64,000 nucleotides of DNA. Origin: Crateriforma spongiae. Lineage in GTDB: Bacteria; Planctomycetota; Planctomycetia; Pirellulales; Pirellulaceae. Under the pieces are notes generated by a model. It was given only the letters and a program-made list of their open reading frames with translations, made no database searches and had not been told where the DNA came from. The position numbers and the translations under genes are program-made. Every line of letters starts with the position of its first letter. Within the stretch, counting starts at the first letter, position 1. Where the stretch lies: contig NZ_JAAXMS010000004.1 in the NCBI RefSeq assembly GCF_012290005.1, positions 1-64,000 on the forward strand, read 5' to 3'. Positions 55,953 through 63,261 of the stretch are shown here, in pieces.

Positions 55953-56861
55953 CTACAGGCTGCCGAAACTTAACGCTTGATTCATTTCGTCGATCGCCGC
56001 CGACACGGCGTCTTGCCACTTTGCATCACCAAACTTGTCGGCAAATTCCGCACGACGGTGGGCAAAGATGATGTGGCGTGAACTGTTGACGACCGCCCCC
56101 AGGCCGGCATCGTCAAACGCATGCTTCACGTCGTCCGCGCCGCCGCCTTGGGCACCAAAGCCGGGAACCAGAATCCACGACGTCGGCATGGCGGCTCGCA
56201 TCTCGGCCAACTGTTCCGGATAGGTCGCACCGACCACCGCACCGACCGGTCCATACCCGTTGTCGCCTCGTCGGTCGGCGTTCATCTGGGCGATCAGTTC
56301 CGCGACGCGTTGATAGACCGTTTGGCTATCGGTTTGACGATCTTGCAGCAATCCGCCGCCGGGATTGGACGTCTTGACCAGAACAAAGATGCCCGCGTCC
56401 CGCTGGTCACAAACATCGACGAACGGTTGCAGGCTGTCTTCGCCCAAATAGGGGCTGACCGTCAGCGAATCGCTGCCCCATGCGCTGGCGTTGCCGGCGC
56501 CCAAATAGGCATCGGCATAGGCGGTCGCGGTGCTGCCGATGTCGTTGCGTTTGCCGTCGGTGATGACGATCAGACCGCGGCGGTTGGCATAGGCAATGAC
56601 TTCGCCCAGAGCGATCGTTCCGGCGGGCCCCAGTTGTTCAAAGAAGGCGGCCTGTGGCTTCACACAGGCGACGCGCCCGGCGGCCACATCGATGATCTCC
56701 GTGCAGAACTGGGTGTAGGCCGCCGCCCATTGGTCGGGCGAATCGTTCGGGATGCCGTCCCGGATGCCGGCGGGCAGCTGATCGCGACGCGGGTCCAGCC
56801 CGACACAGGTGACCGAACCCGATTGGCGGACGGCTTGGGCAAGACGATCGGCGAACTTCAT
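55953..56861 (-). CDS. pyrF: Orotidine 5'-phosphate decarboxylase
   Basis: Final step of UMP synthesis. The ATG at 56861 gives 302 residues, the usual length of the long (type 2) OMP decarboxylase. V-G-L-D-P-R-R appears at the N-terminus (near residues 20-26), and the active-site D-G-K-R-N-D-I-G-S-T-A segment near residue 90 carries the catalytic Lys/Asp pair. V-G-A-V-V-G-A-T-Y-P near residue 196 and P-G-F-G-A-Q-G near 224 support the assignment. It is unlinked to other pyrimidine genes in this window, which is normal for planctomycetes. Confidence 0.96.
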   Translation of the reverse strand: MKFADRLAQAVRQSGSVTCVGLDPRRDQLPAGIRDGIPNDSPDQWAAAYTQFCTEIIDVAAGRVACVKPQAAFFEQLGPAGTIALGEVIAYANRRGLIVITDGKRNDIGSTATAYADAYLGAGNASAWGSDSLTVSPYLGEDSLQPFVDVCDQRDAGIFVLVKTSNPGGGLLQDRQTDSQTVYQRVAELIAQMNADRRGDNGYGPVGAVVGATYPEQLAEMRAAMPTSWILVPGFGAQGGGADDVKHAFDDAGLGAVVNSSRHIIFAHRRAEFADKFGDAKWQDAVSAAIDEMNQALSFGSL

Positions 56862-57041
56862 GATCGGGGTTCTCGCGGAAAAAGGCGGCAAAATCGGCTG
56901 TCAACGCGTGCCAGCGACCGTCGCAGAATAAACATCCCGTCCCAGACGCGAAACTCCGCTAGCGAAGTCCGTGAAGGTTCATTAATCTCTAGGGAAATCG
57001 GCTCGGCAAGCCTTCACGGCCCCACCTTCGCCGCCGATTTT

Positions 57042-57116
57042 CGGGATGTGGCTCAGCCTGGTTAGAGCGCTGCACTGGGGGTGCAGAGGTCGCTAGTTCG
57101 AATCTAGTCATCCCGA
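57042..57116 (+). tRNA. tRNA-Pro (anticodon GGG)
   Basis: A 75-nt cloverleaf. The acceptor stem is CGGGATG (57042-57048) paired with CATCCCG (57109-57115), with A as discriminator base. The anticodon stem is CTGCA / TGCAG around the loop CTGGGGG (57075-57081), whose middle bases are GGG, reading CCC/CCU proline codons. The T-arm contains the GTTCGAATC loop. The 3' CCA is not encoded, so it must be added by the nucleotidyltransferase. Confidence 0.96.
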
Positions 57117-57613
57117 CTGTTCACAAATGTCGGTCGAATCACCACTTTAAGTGATACCGGCGTCGTGACATGCCGCCCGCTTTTCGCCGGAATGAGTGGT
57201 CCGTCGCACCGGTGATGCAGCGACGAAAGAAGTGGGCGACTTCGGCAGGTGGGATCGCACCGAGATGAACTCGATGGGCAGGTTGTTTGCAATTAGCTCG
57301 CGAGCTCGGAATGCTCGAGCGTTCGGCGGGGAGTCGGCCAGTCGCTAGCCGCCGGATGGTTGCACGAACAAGGTGCTGAAACGCCAAACGACCCAATAGC
57401 CCTCTTCATCACTTGTGCGATGGTGAAGCAAAGTCGGTGGGCGTCGTTTTCATCTTCACGCTCTGGCAAGCATGCCTAAGCCAAAGCAGCGAAGTCGTCG
57501 CTGCCTATGCCATGCTGGAACCTGTGAACTTCTCGGGACGAATTCTTCGTAACAGACAGGGGTTTGGGACGATTGGAACTGTGACATTCAACCAAGCCCC
57601 ATCGTCGAGGAAT
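57117..57613. other. Gene-poor stretch after tRNA-Pro
   Basis: Apart from a 12-bp perfect palindrome AGCTCGCGAGCT (57295-57306), I see nothing with a clear function. Short reading frames have no family signature. The stretch could hold remnants of an insertion at the tRNA, but I found no second copy of the tRNA 3' end downstream, so an attachment site is not supported. Confidence 0.4.
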
Positions 57614-58096
57614 ATGGCCATGTTTCGAATCGCGTTGACTTTGCTGGTCCTGCTCGTCGGATCATGGACTGTTTCTGCTCAACAAGTGATGCGAACTTCT
57701 CAGGCGGGCCTGCTCTATCCAACATTCCCTGAACGCATTATCCCCGACGTTCAGATTGCCACGTCGTACGAGTTGTGGGTCATTGACCATCGGTCGCTTG
57801 ATGAGGTTGGTTTTTGGGTGATCTTCGAATACGAAGACCGGGACACCGTATACAGGGGCCCTTTCGAGACCGAAGCCGATGCGTGGGACCAATTAGCACG
57901 AATACTCTCGGGGCAAACCCGTGACCGATTGCCGACGAACTACATCAGCGTCGATGTCATCGAATTCCTGCCGGAGTACTTTTATGTGGCGACGTTTGGC
58001 AGCCTGGAGGAAGCACAGGAAATTGCGGAAATCTTTGAATCCGAAGACGTAGAGACGAAAATAATCCTTCGCTATGGAAAGCGAAGGGAAGATTGA
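57614..58096 (+). CDS. Small secreted hypothetical protein with possible SPOR-like fold
   Basis: The ATG at 57614 gives 160 residues. The N-terminus (residues 3-22) is a signal peptide ending V-S-A-Q-Q. The rest has two alternating beta/alpha segments: W-V-I-F-E-Y-E-D with E-T-E-A-D-A-W-D-Q-L, and F-Y-V-A-T-F-G-S-L-E-E-A-Q-E-I-A, the latter resembling the F-x-V-x-x-G-S-F-x-x-x-x-x-A layout of SPOR domains that bind peptidoglycan. The match is suggestive only. The upstream 67 codons of the longer frame are doubtful. It appears less GC-rich than its neighbours. Confidence 0.55.
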   Translation: MAMFRIALTLLVLLVGSWTVSAQQVMRTSQAGLLYPTFPERIIPDVQIATSYELWVIDHRSLDEVGFWVIFEYEDRDTVYRGPFETEADAWDQLARILSGQTRDRLPTNYISVDVIEFLPEYFYVATFGSLEEAQEIAEIFESEDVETKIILRYGKRRED

Positions 58097-58188
58097 ACGC
58101 TGCGTCGGCATACGCGCATTGCCGAAGTGGCAAAAGCAGGGCATTTCCTGGGCCGCGGAGACGGACGGCCAGGGCTCAGGGGGGTGGC

Positions 58189-58854
58189 TCAGGGCTTTGA
58201 CAATGCCCCTACAAGAAAACAGGCAGCCAGTCGTGAGACCGTTTCCTGGAAATCAAACTTGATTTGCTGAAACTCCGGTTGCTTGAGAACAGCCTTGACC
58301 GATGCCGAGGGATGGCAGTGGGCCCACATTCCGGTGGCTGACATCACGAGCATTGCCAGTGCCCGCGAGGATTCTTCATCGTTCAGATCAGGAAGAGCTT
58401 CGGACAAAGCGGCAACGCACGGTTGCACGATTGCCAGGAACTCCCGCTTGAACTGGGCCACCGTCTCCGGGCCGACATTGTGCTCGAAAACTGATGCCAA
58501 TGATGCGGACAACGTGCAGAATCGGCGTCGACGCGCAAGAGAGTCGGCAAACGCGGTGGCGACGGCATCGACATCGCCCGATTTCTCGATTTGATCAAGT
58601 CGCCGCTTGAAGGATCGTGCCCACGATACGGACTCCTTCAGCAGAAGTTGAAGCAAGATTGCCTCGCGACTTTCAAAGTAAACATACAGGTTGGGTTTGG
58701 ACAAACCGGCTTGCCTAGCGATCGCGTTCAGCCCGGTGCCTTCCAAACCCTGCTCGTCAAGCAGTACCCCGGCTGCTTCCAGGATCGCGTCGATCCTCTC
58801 GGCCTTCTGTTCCGGTTTTCTGGCTCGTTTCCACGTTTTCTTTCTCGGGCTCAC
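58189..58854 (-). CDS. TetR-family transcriptional regulator
   Basis: The GTG at 58854 is preferred: it gives 221 residues with AGAGG as Shine-Dalgarno eight bases upstream and begins with a basic K-K-T-W-K-R segment. The N-terminal helix-turn-helix is visible in I-L-E-A-A-G-V-L-L-D-E-Q-G, with G-L-S-K-P-N-L-Y-V-Y-F-E-S-R-E-A-I-L as recognition helix. The C-terminal part is the ligand-binding domain with L-A-M-L-V-M-S-A-T-G-M-W-A. It is divergent from the SDR gene, a classic regulator-target layout, and probably represses both genes. The longer frame up to 59166 would overlap the SDR gene and is rejected. Confidence 0.92.
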   Translation of the reverse strand: MSPRKKTWKRARKPEQKAERIDAILEAAGVLLDEQGLEGTGLNAIARQAGLSKPNLYVYFESREAILLQLLLKESVSWARSFKRRLDQIEKSGDVDAVATAFADSLARRRRFCTLSASLASVFEHNVGPETVAQFKREFLAIVQPCVAALSEALPDLNDEESSRALAMLVMSATGMWAHCHPSASVKAVLKQPEFQQIKFDFQETVSRLAACFLVGALSKP

Positions 58855-58889
58855 CAATCGCCTCTTCCGGAAGAATTCTGTTGTCTCTG

Positions 58890-58918
58890 TTGACAGTGTA
58901 CCAGTGGTTGCATAAAAG
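58890..58918 (+). promoter_or_regulatory. Promoter candidate for the SDR gene
   Basis: A consensus-like TTGACA at 58890-58895 is followed after 17 bp by TAAAAG (58913-58918), a poor -10. It lies 71 bp upstream of the SDR start, and the first operator-like repeat falls between the two boxes. Confidence 0.4.
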
Positions 58919-58952
58919 GCTACCGGTGGTCGATAAACAGGAGACCAGCGGT
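58900..58952. promoter_or_regulatory. Three operator-like sites at 22-bp intervals
   Basis: Near-palindromic nonamers ACCAGTGGT (58900-58908), ACCGGTGGT (58922-58930) and ACCAGCGGT (58944-58952) occur exactly 22 bp apart, each followed by a related A-rich stretch (tgcataaaag, cgataaacag, aagtaaaaaa). They lie between the TetR and SDR starts. This spacing places all three on the same helical face and fits cooperative binding by TetR dimers. Confidence 0.7.
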
Positions 58953-58989
58953 AAGTAAAAAACGGGTGCAGTTTTTTTAGGAGCGAACG

Positions 58990-59940
58990 GTGGCAGACAC
59001 GACATTCGGACCGAAGGGGTGGACGCCGGAACGCCTTGGCTCCCTGGCGGGCAAGACGTTCGTCATCACCGGCGCCAATTCGGGTGCGGGATTTCAGGCG
59101 GCACGAACCTTGTTGGCGAAGAACGCCAATGTGGTGATGCTCAACCGCTCGTCCGACAAGTCGCAAGCGGCGATCGCGGAATTAAAAACGGAGTTCGGAT
59201 CCGATGCCGAGGTCGGCTTCATTCGCATGGACCTCGCCTCGCTTGCCAGCGTCCGGGATGCCGCGGTGGAGGTCCTGGCCTCCCTCCCACGGATCGATGC
59301 GTTGATTTGCAACGCCGCCATCGCGCAGGTGCCGAAACAAAGGCTTACCGACGACGGTTTTGAAAGCATGCTGGGCACCAACCACTACGGACACTTCTTA
59401 TTGTGCGGTTTGCTGTTTGAACGAATCGAACAGACCGAAGGACGAATCGTGGTGGTCAGCAGTCTTGGTTACAACATGGGGATCAAGACGATCCAGTTTG
59501 ATGATATGAACTGGGACAAGAACTACCACCAGAATAGAACTTATTCGCAAAGCAAGCTGGCACAGATGATGTTTGCCTACGAGTTGCAGGATCGGCTGGC
59601 CGCAGCGAACAGGACCAACGTGAAAGTGTTTGTCTGCCATCCCGGATCGTCGAAGACATCACTGATCACGACTAGCGGCAATTTGGCGACGCGGATCGCA
59701 TTTTATCTCATGTCACTGTCTCCGATCGTGCAATCGGCCGAGAAAGGTTCTTGGCCGGAAGTGATGTGCGCGACCGAGGATGGTCTCCAGCAACGAGCTC
59801 TCTATGGTCCAACCGGGTTCATAGAATTTGTCGGTCCTGTCGGCAAGGGCACGCTTCACCCCCACGCGTACGACAAGGCGGTCATGCAGCGGCTTTGGGA
59901 CGTGTCCGAAAAGGAAACGGGTTTCCGGTGGGATCTTTAA
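58990..59940 (+). CDS. SDR oxidoreductase (RDH/WWOX-like)
   Basis: A 316-residue SDR starting at the GTG at 58990, preceded by TTAGGAG as Shine-Dalgarno. The nucleotide-binding T-G-A-N-S-G-A-G-F is near residues 25-33, C-N-A-A near 100-103 occupies the NNAG position, V-V-S-S-L follows, and the catalytic Y-S-Q-S-K-L near 181-186 is intact. The C-terminal region has the S-S-K-T-S-L and P-x-x-x-G-P-x-G-F-x-E segments seen in this group. It is under probable control of the divergent TetR protein, which suggests an inducible detoxification or fatty-compound reductase. Confidence 0.92.
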   Translation: MADTTFGPKGWTPERLGSLAGKTFVITGANSGAGFQAARTLLAKNANVVMLNRSSDKSQAAIAELKTEFGSDAEVGFIRMDLASLASVRDAAVEVLASLPRIDALICNAAIAQVPKQRLTDDGFESMLGTNHYGHFLLCGLLFERIEQTEGRIVVVSSLGYNMGIKTIQFDDMNWDKNYHQNRTYSQSKLAQMMFAYELQDRLAAANRTNVKVFVCHPGSSKTSLITTSGNLATRIAFYLMSLSPIVQSAEKGSWPEVMCATEDGLQQRALYGPTGFIEFVGPVGKGTLHPHAYDKAVMQRLWDVSEKETGFRWDL

Positions 59941-59988
59941 GAATCGAAGCGAGTCAAGCCAGGCGTGCAGCGGTCCGGTCCGGCTGGA

Positions 59989-60672
59989 TCAGTCCGTTTC
60001 GCCCCGTTGTCGCATGTCTTCGAGCGTTTTACCCGCTTCGTGTTCGAATTGACGATCCAGGACGTTCATGCACTGCATTCGATCCAATCGAAAGTGGCGA
60101 AAATCACGTCGCAGTTCGCACCATGCGGCCACCATCCAGTGGGGCGCGATGAAGATGATGGCTAGGGGCCGTATGTGACGCTTGGTTTCGGATCCGTTGT
60201 GATCGGTATACGCGAACTCGACCACGTGTCTTGAGCGGATCGCGCGCCTTAGCGACGTAAAATCGATTTTCAGCGATGGCTTCCCCGAACTCGGATAGGC
60301 GTACGAAGTGGACTCGCGAATCATGTCGCCCAGCGAATCGGGTAAGACGGCGGTGATCCGGTCCAGTGCACGTCTGGCCGCCTGAGCCATCGCCGGGTCC
60401 GCCCAGCTTTGAACCATCTGCGCGCCCAGGGCCAATGCATCCAGCTCTTCGTCATCAAACAACAGCGGCCGAACCACATAGTTCGGGCGCAGCAGGTAGC
60501 CCACGCCGGCTTCACCGGTCAGGGGTACGCCCGAGGCCTTGAGGTCAGCGATGTCGCGATAGATCGTGCGGACCCCGACCTCCAACTCCTCACCAAGTTC
60601 CTTTGCGGTGACCGTTTCGCGTCGAGCTTTCAGGTACTCAACGATCCGGAATAGACGATCCGCCCGGCGCAA
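59989..60672 (-). CDS. YafY-type HTH/WYL transcriptional regulator
   Basis: The TTG at 60672 is preferred: AAGGA lies about eight bases upstream and the resulting 227-residue length matches YafY-type regulators. The N-terminal HTH_11 has R-L-F-R-I-V-E-Y-L and A-K-E-L-G-E-E-L-E-V-G-V-R-T-I-Y-R-D-I; the WYL domain follows, with the V-V-E-F-A-Y-T-D region and the H-W-M-V-A-A-W-C-E-L-R pattern at the W-Y-L site. Such proteins often control adjacent dioxygenases or hydrolases. It is divergent from the hydrolase gene, with a 220-bp spacer. The longer frame to 60834 is rejected for lack of coding signs. Confidence 0.88.
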   Translation of the reverse strand: MRRADRLFRIVEYLKARRETVTAKELGEELEVGVRTIYRDIADLKASGVPLTGEAGVGYLLRPNYVVRPLLFDDEELDALALGAQMVQSWADPAMAQAARRALDRITAVLPDSLGDMIRESTSYAYPSSGKPSLKIDFTSLRRAIRSRHVVEFAYTDHNGSETKRHIRPLAIIFIAPHWMVAAWCELRRDFRHFRLDRMQCMNVLDRQFEHEAGKTLEDMRQRGETD

Positions 60673-60892
60673 TGCTGTTTTCCTTGATGAGCAATCTTTC
60701 GAAATCTTCCAGCACCGCTGACAGTAGGCTGTCAGTAGCGCTCTGTAAAGTTGGTCGACAAGAGCCATGGGGCGGCGAACTGTCGGCCATCTTGTTTTCG
60801 ACGATGACGCCATGCAGGAAATGCCCAAGTGCAACGCTCGGCAACGAACAATTCACCCATCTAACGCACTCCGAACGGATCAAGGTTTCGAT

Positions 60893-61843
60893 ATGTTGAA
60901 GCAAACCCATTTTCCCGAGGCCACCCTTGTCGATTTGGGTGACGTCCAGCTCGAAGTTTTTGAAGCTGGGCAGCAAAACGCGGGAAACCCAATCATGCTA
61001 TGCCATGGATGGCCAGAACTCGCATTCTCCTGGCGACATCAAGTACCAGCCCTGGTGGACGCGGGCTACCATGTCATCGTTCCCAATCAGCGCGGCTACG
61101 GCAGATCATCTTCCCCTACGGAGGTCACCGAATATGACATTCGGCATTTGACGTCCGACTTGGCTGGGTTGCTTGAGCACTTTGGGTACCAAGATGCCAC
61201 GTTCGTGGGTCACGACTGGGGAGCGATGGTGGTTTGGGGATTGGCAATGTTGCACCCCCGTCGTGTGAAGCAAATCATCAATTTGGCCTTGCCGTATCAG
61301 GCACGTGGACAGGTCCCCTGGATTGAATTGATGGAACAGTTGTTGGGACCCGACAACTATTTCGTCCACTTCAATCGAAAACCGGGAGTCGCAGACGCAG
61401 TGTTGGAACAAAACACGCGTCAGTTCCTGGCAAACCTCTATCGCAAAAACCTTCCCCGACGGGAGCCGGAACCCGGCATGCAGATGATGAATCTTGCCAG
61501 GGCGGAAAAGCCATTCGGTGATCCTATCATGAGCAATGATGAGCTGGCCGTCTTTGTCGACTCATTCCAAGCATCCGGATTTTCAGGGGGGATCAATTGG
61601 TATCGAAATCTTGATCGAAACTGGCATCTGCTGGCCGATGTGGACCCAGTGATTGAACATCGGACGTTGATGATCTATGGCGATCGAGACACGATCCCCA
61701 AATCGGAAACGTTAGTCGACTTTGTCCCCAACGTTGACGTGACCCATCTGGATTGTGGTCACTGGATCCAACAAGAATTGCCGGAGCAAACGAACGCCTC
61801 CATATTGAATTGGTTGCAACGCAACCCACTCCACCCGGCGTAG
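60893..61843 (+). CDS. Alpha/beta hydrolase, epoxide-hydrolase-like
   Basis: The ATG at 60893, with AAGG upstream, gives 316 residues. The oxyanion-hole H-G-W-P-E is near residue 39-43, F-V-G-H-D-W-G-A carries the nucleophile Asp near residue 105 (G-H-D-W-G is the epoxide hydrolase/haloalkane dehalogenase nucleophile elbow), and D-C-G-H-W at the C-terminus has the catalytic His. Two Tyr residues in the cap (near L-P-Y-Q and N-W-Y-R) would position an epoxide oxygen. The most likely role is hydrolysis of an epoxide; a dehalogenase is less likely. It is probably controlled by the YafY-type regulator. Confidence 0.92.
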   Translation: MLKQTHFPEATLVDLGDVQLEVFEAGQQNAGNPIMLCHGWPELAFSWRHQVPALVDAGYHVIVPNQRGYGRSSSPTEVTEYDIRHLTSDLAGLLEHFGYQDATFVGHDWGAMVVWGLAMLHPRRVKQIINLALPYQARGQVPWIELMEQLLGPDNYFVHFNRKPGVADAVLEQNTRQFLANLYRKNLPRREPEPGMQMMNLARAEKPFGDPIMSNDELAVFVDSFQASGFSGGINWYRNLDRNWHLLADVDPVIEHRTLMIYGDRDTIPKSETLVDFVPNVDVTHLDCGHWIQQELPEQTNASILNWLQRNPLHPA

Positions 61844-61884
61844 GAAAAGGGGTCAGGCGTCTTTTTAGTGTTAGCGAGACCGTT

Positions 61885-62457
61885 TCATGAAAAAGTCCCC
61901 CGTCCCCTTTGTTGAGTCCGGCGCGAAGCCGGAAGACCGCCGCGACCATCAGCAACAAGGCGGTCAACACCGTGGAATGGATCAAGACGTTGACCACCCA
62001 GACGGTCCATTGATCGGACATGATGTTCATGACTTGCCTCCACGTTTTTGGCAGCTTTGCGTTTGCTTTGTTTCGGAGCCGTTGTTTCGGCAGCGTCAAT
62101 CATCTCGCGAATCCGGTCGGCCTCGTCGGCCGTCAGCCCACGATACTCCATCAGGGCCGTGACCATCTCCTCGGGCGATCCGGCAAACAGTCGATCCACC
62201 ATCTGAGCAACCTTCGCCCCGAGGGAAGCGGTGCGAGGTCGATTGGCCGAGTACCAGAACGTTCGGCCTTCAGTCCGGTGCTTCAGCCAACCGCGTTCTT
62301 CAAGGCGGACAATCATCGTTTGGATCGTATTGCGAGCGACCTCGCGTCGCTCCGCCAATTGGTCACGCACCTGCGTGACGGTGACCTCCTGGTCCCAAAC
62401 GATCTCCATGATTTCACGCTGCGCCTGCGTCAGCGGTGTCGTTTCCGGCTTCGCCAT
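61885..62457 (-). pseudogene. BlaI/MecI-type regulator with a probable frameshift near the C-terminus
   Basis: The first ~137 residues from the ATG at 62457 are a normal BlaI/MecI-family repressor: T-Q-A-Q-R-E-I-M-E-I-V-W and V-T-Q-V-R-D-Q-L with the R-N-T-I-Q-T-M-I-V-R-L recognition segment, then the D-R-L-F-x-G-S dimerisation region. At residues 137-138 the frame meets an A5 tract (62045-62049) and then runs on for ~53 residues that are a shifted reading of the downstream M56 gene. Changing the tract by one base would end the protein with R-G-G-K-S and a TGA that overlaps the M56 ATG (ATGA), the usual arrangement. The DNA-binding part is intact and could still work. Confidence 0.8.
61908..62030 (-). 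pseudogene. Truncated BlaR1/M56-type membrane peptidase remnant
   Basis: The frame from the ATG at 62030 begins M-N-I-M-S-D-Q-W-T-V-W-V-V-N-V-L and has one transmembrane helix (H-S-T-V-L-T-A-L-L-L-M-V-A-A-V-F), as in planctomycete M56 sensor-proteases partnered with BlaI. After about 41 residues (R-L-R-A-G-L-N-K) the similarity ends, and the following sequence is unrelated low-quality reading (a gtcccctttt-type repeat). The metalloprotease body with its H-E-x-x-H is missing in this window, so the sensor is lost. Confidence 0.75.
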
Positions 62458-62589
62458 GTCCCGTTTCCCTCGAAAGTACTGATTGCCTGCCCGGTGTAGG
62501 CATCCCCGCCGGCGCAGCGTAGACAAGTCAAGCGTTTTGATGAGCAGTTCGCTGAGAATCACCGTCTTTCTATCAGATCGTGCTGTTGG

Positions 62590-62607
62590 GTTACTTTTCT
62601 GTGTAAC
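62590..62607. promoter_or_regulatory. Candidate operator between blaI and the sigma gene
   Basis: The inverted repeat GTTAC-(8 nt)-GTAAC lies in the divergent spacer, 130 bp before the blaI start. BlaI-type operators are usually TACA-containing dyads, so the match is weak; its place is the main support. Confidence 0.3.
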
Positions 62608-62649
62608 AATCACCGGGCTCACTCGGGTTGTCGGTAAGGAGATGATTGA

Positions 62650-63261
62650 TTGCACGTGGCTAGCGAAAATCACGGTCCAGAAACACGTCCGACGCTGATC
62701 GGTCGATTAGCTGACCCGGCTTGCGAACAAGCTTGGGAAGAGTTCGTGCGTTTGTACCGCGACGTCGTTTACCGCGTCGCTCGGGCTCGAGGGCTCCGTC
62801 ACGCTGATGCGGAAGACGTCAGTCAAGAAGTTTTTGCGATTGTGGCTCAAAAGGTCGAGCAGTTTGATCCGGCGGCGAAGGGCTCGTTTCGCGGCTGGCT
62901 TCGCAAGCTGGCTCGTGATGTCGCGATCGATCGACTGCGGCGGCCAAGCATCGGAACCGGTTCGGGGGATTCCGCAGTTCAGCGACAGTTGAACGAACTG
63001 CCGGCTGGCGAGGACACCGGTAGTTTGTGGGACGTCGAGGTCCGTCGCGAGCAGTTGCGTCTGGCTTGCGAGCGAATTCGCGATCAATTCTCCGATGGCA
63101 CGTGGCAGTCGTTCTGGCTGACCGCGATCAAACATCAATCCATCGCGGATGTGGCCAAGCAGCTTTCGCGTAGCGAAGGCAGCATCCGCGTGGCCCGGTG
63201 TCGTGTAATGGCAAAATTAAAACAGGAGGTGCGGCGAGATGATCGCGAGATTTCACTATGA
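62650..63261 (+). CDS. ECF-type RNA polymerase sigma factor
   Basis: A 203-residue sigma-70 family ECF factor of the planctomycete type. Region 2 runs from Y-R-D-V-V-Y-R-V-A to F-R-G-W-L-R-K-L-A-R-D-V, with the D-A-E-D-V-S-Q-E-V-F helix; region 4 contains H-Q-S-I-A-D-V-A-K-Q-L-S-R-S-E-G-S-I-R-V-A-R-C-R, its DNA-binding helix. Start: TTG at 62650 with AAGGAG ~8 bases upstream, or GTG at 62656. It overlaps the kinase gene by 23 nt, so the two are probably co-expressed and the kinase may control the sigma factor. The divergent spacer with blaI may carry its own promoter. Confidence 0.92.
   Translation: MHVASENHGPETRPTLIGRLADPACEQAWEEFVRLYRDVVYRVARARGLRHADAEDVSQEVFAIVAQKVEQFDPAAKGSFRGWLRKLARDVAIDRLRRPSIGTGSGDSAVQRQLNELPAGEDTGSLWDVEVRREQLRLACERIRDQFSDGTWQSFWLTAIKHQSIADVAKQLSRSEGSIRVARCRVMAKLKQEVRRDDREISL

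Noticed and set aside
57042-57116. tRNA-Pro as an integration site for a genomic island.
   Set aside because: No integrase gene and no second copy of the tRNA 3' end was found in the downstream 7 kb; kept only as a weak context note.
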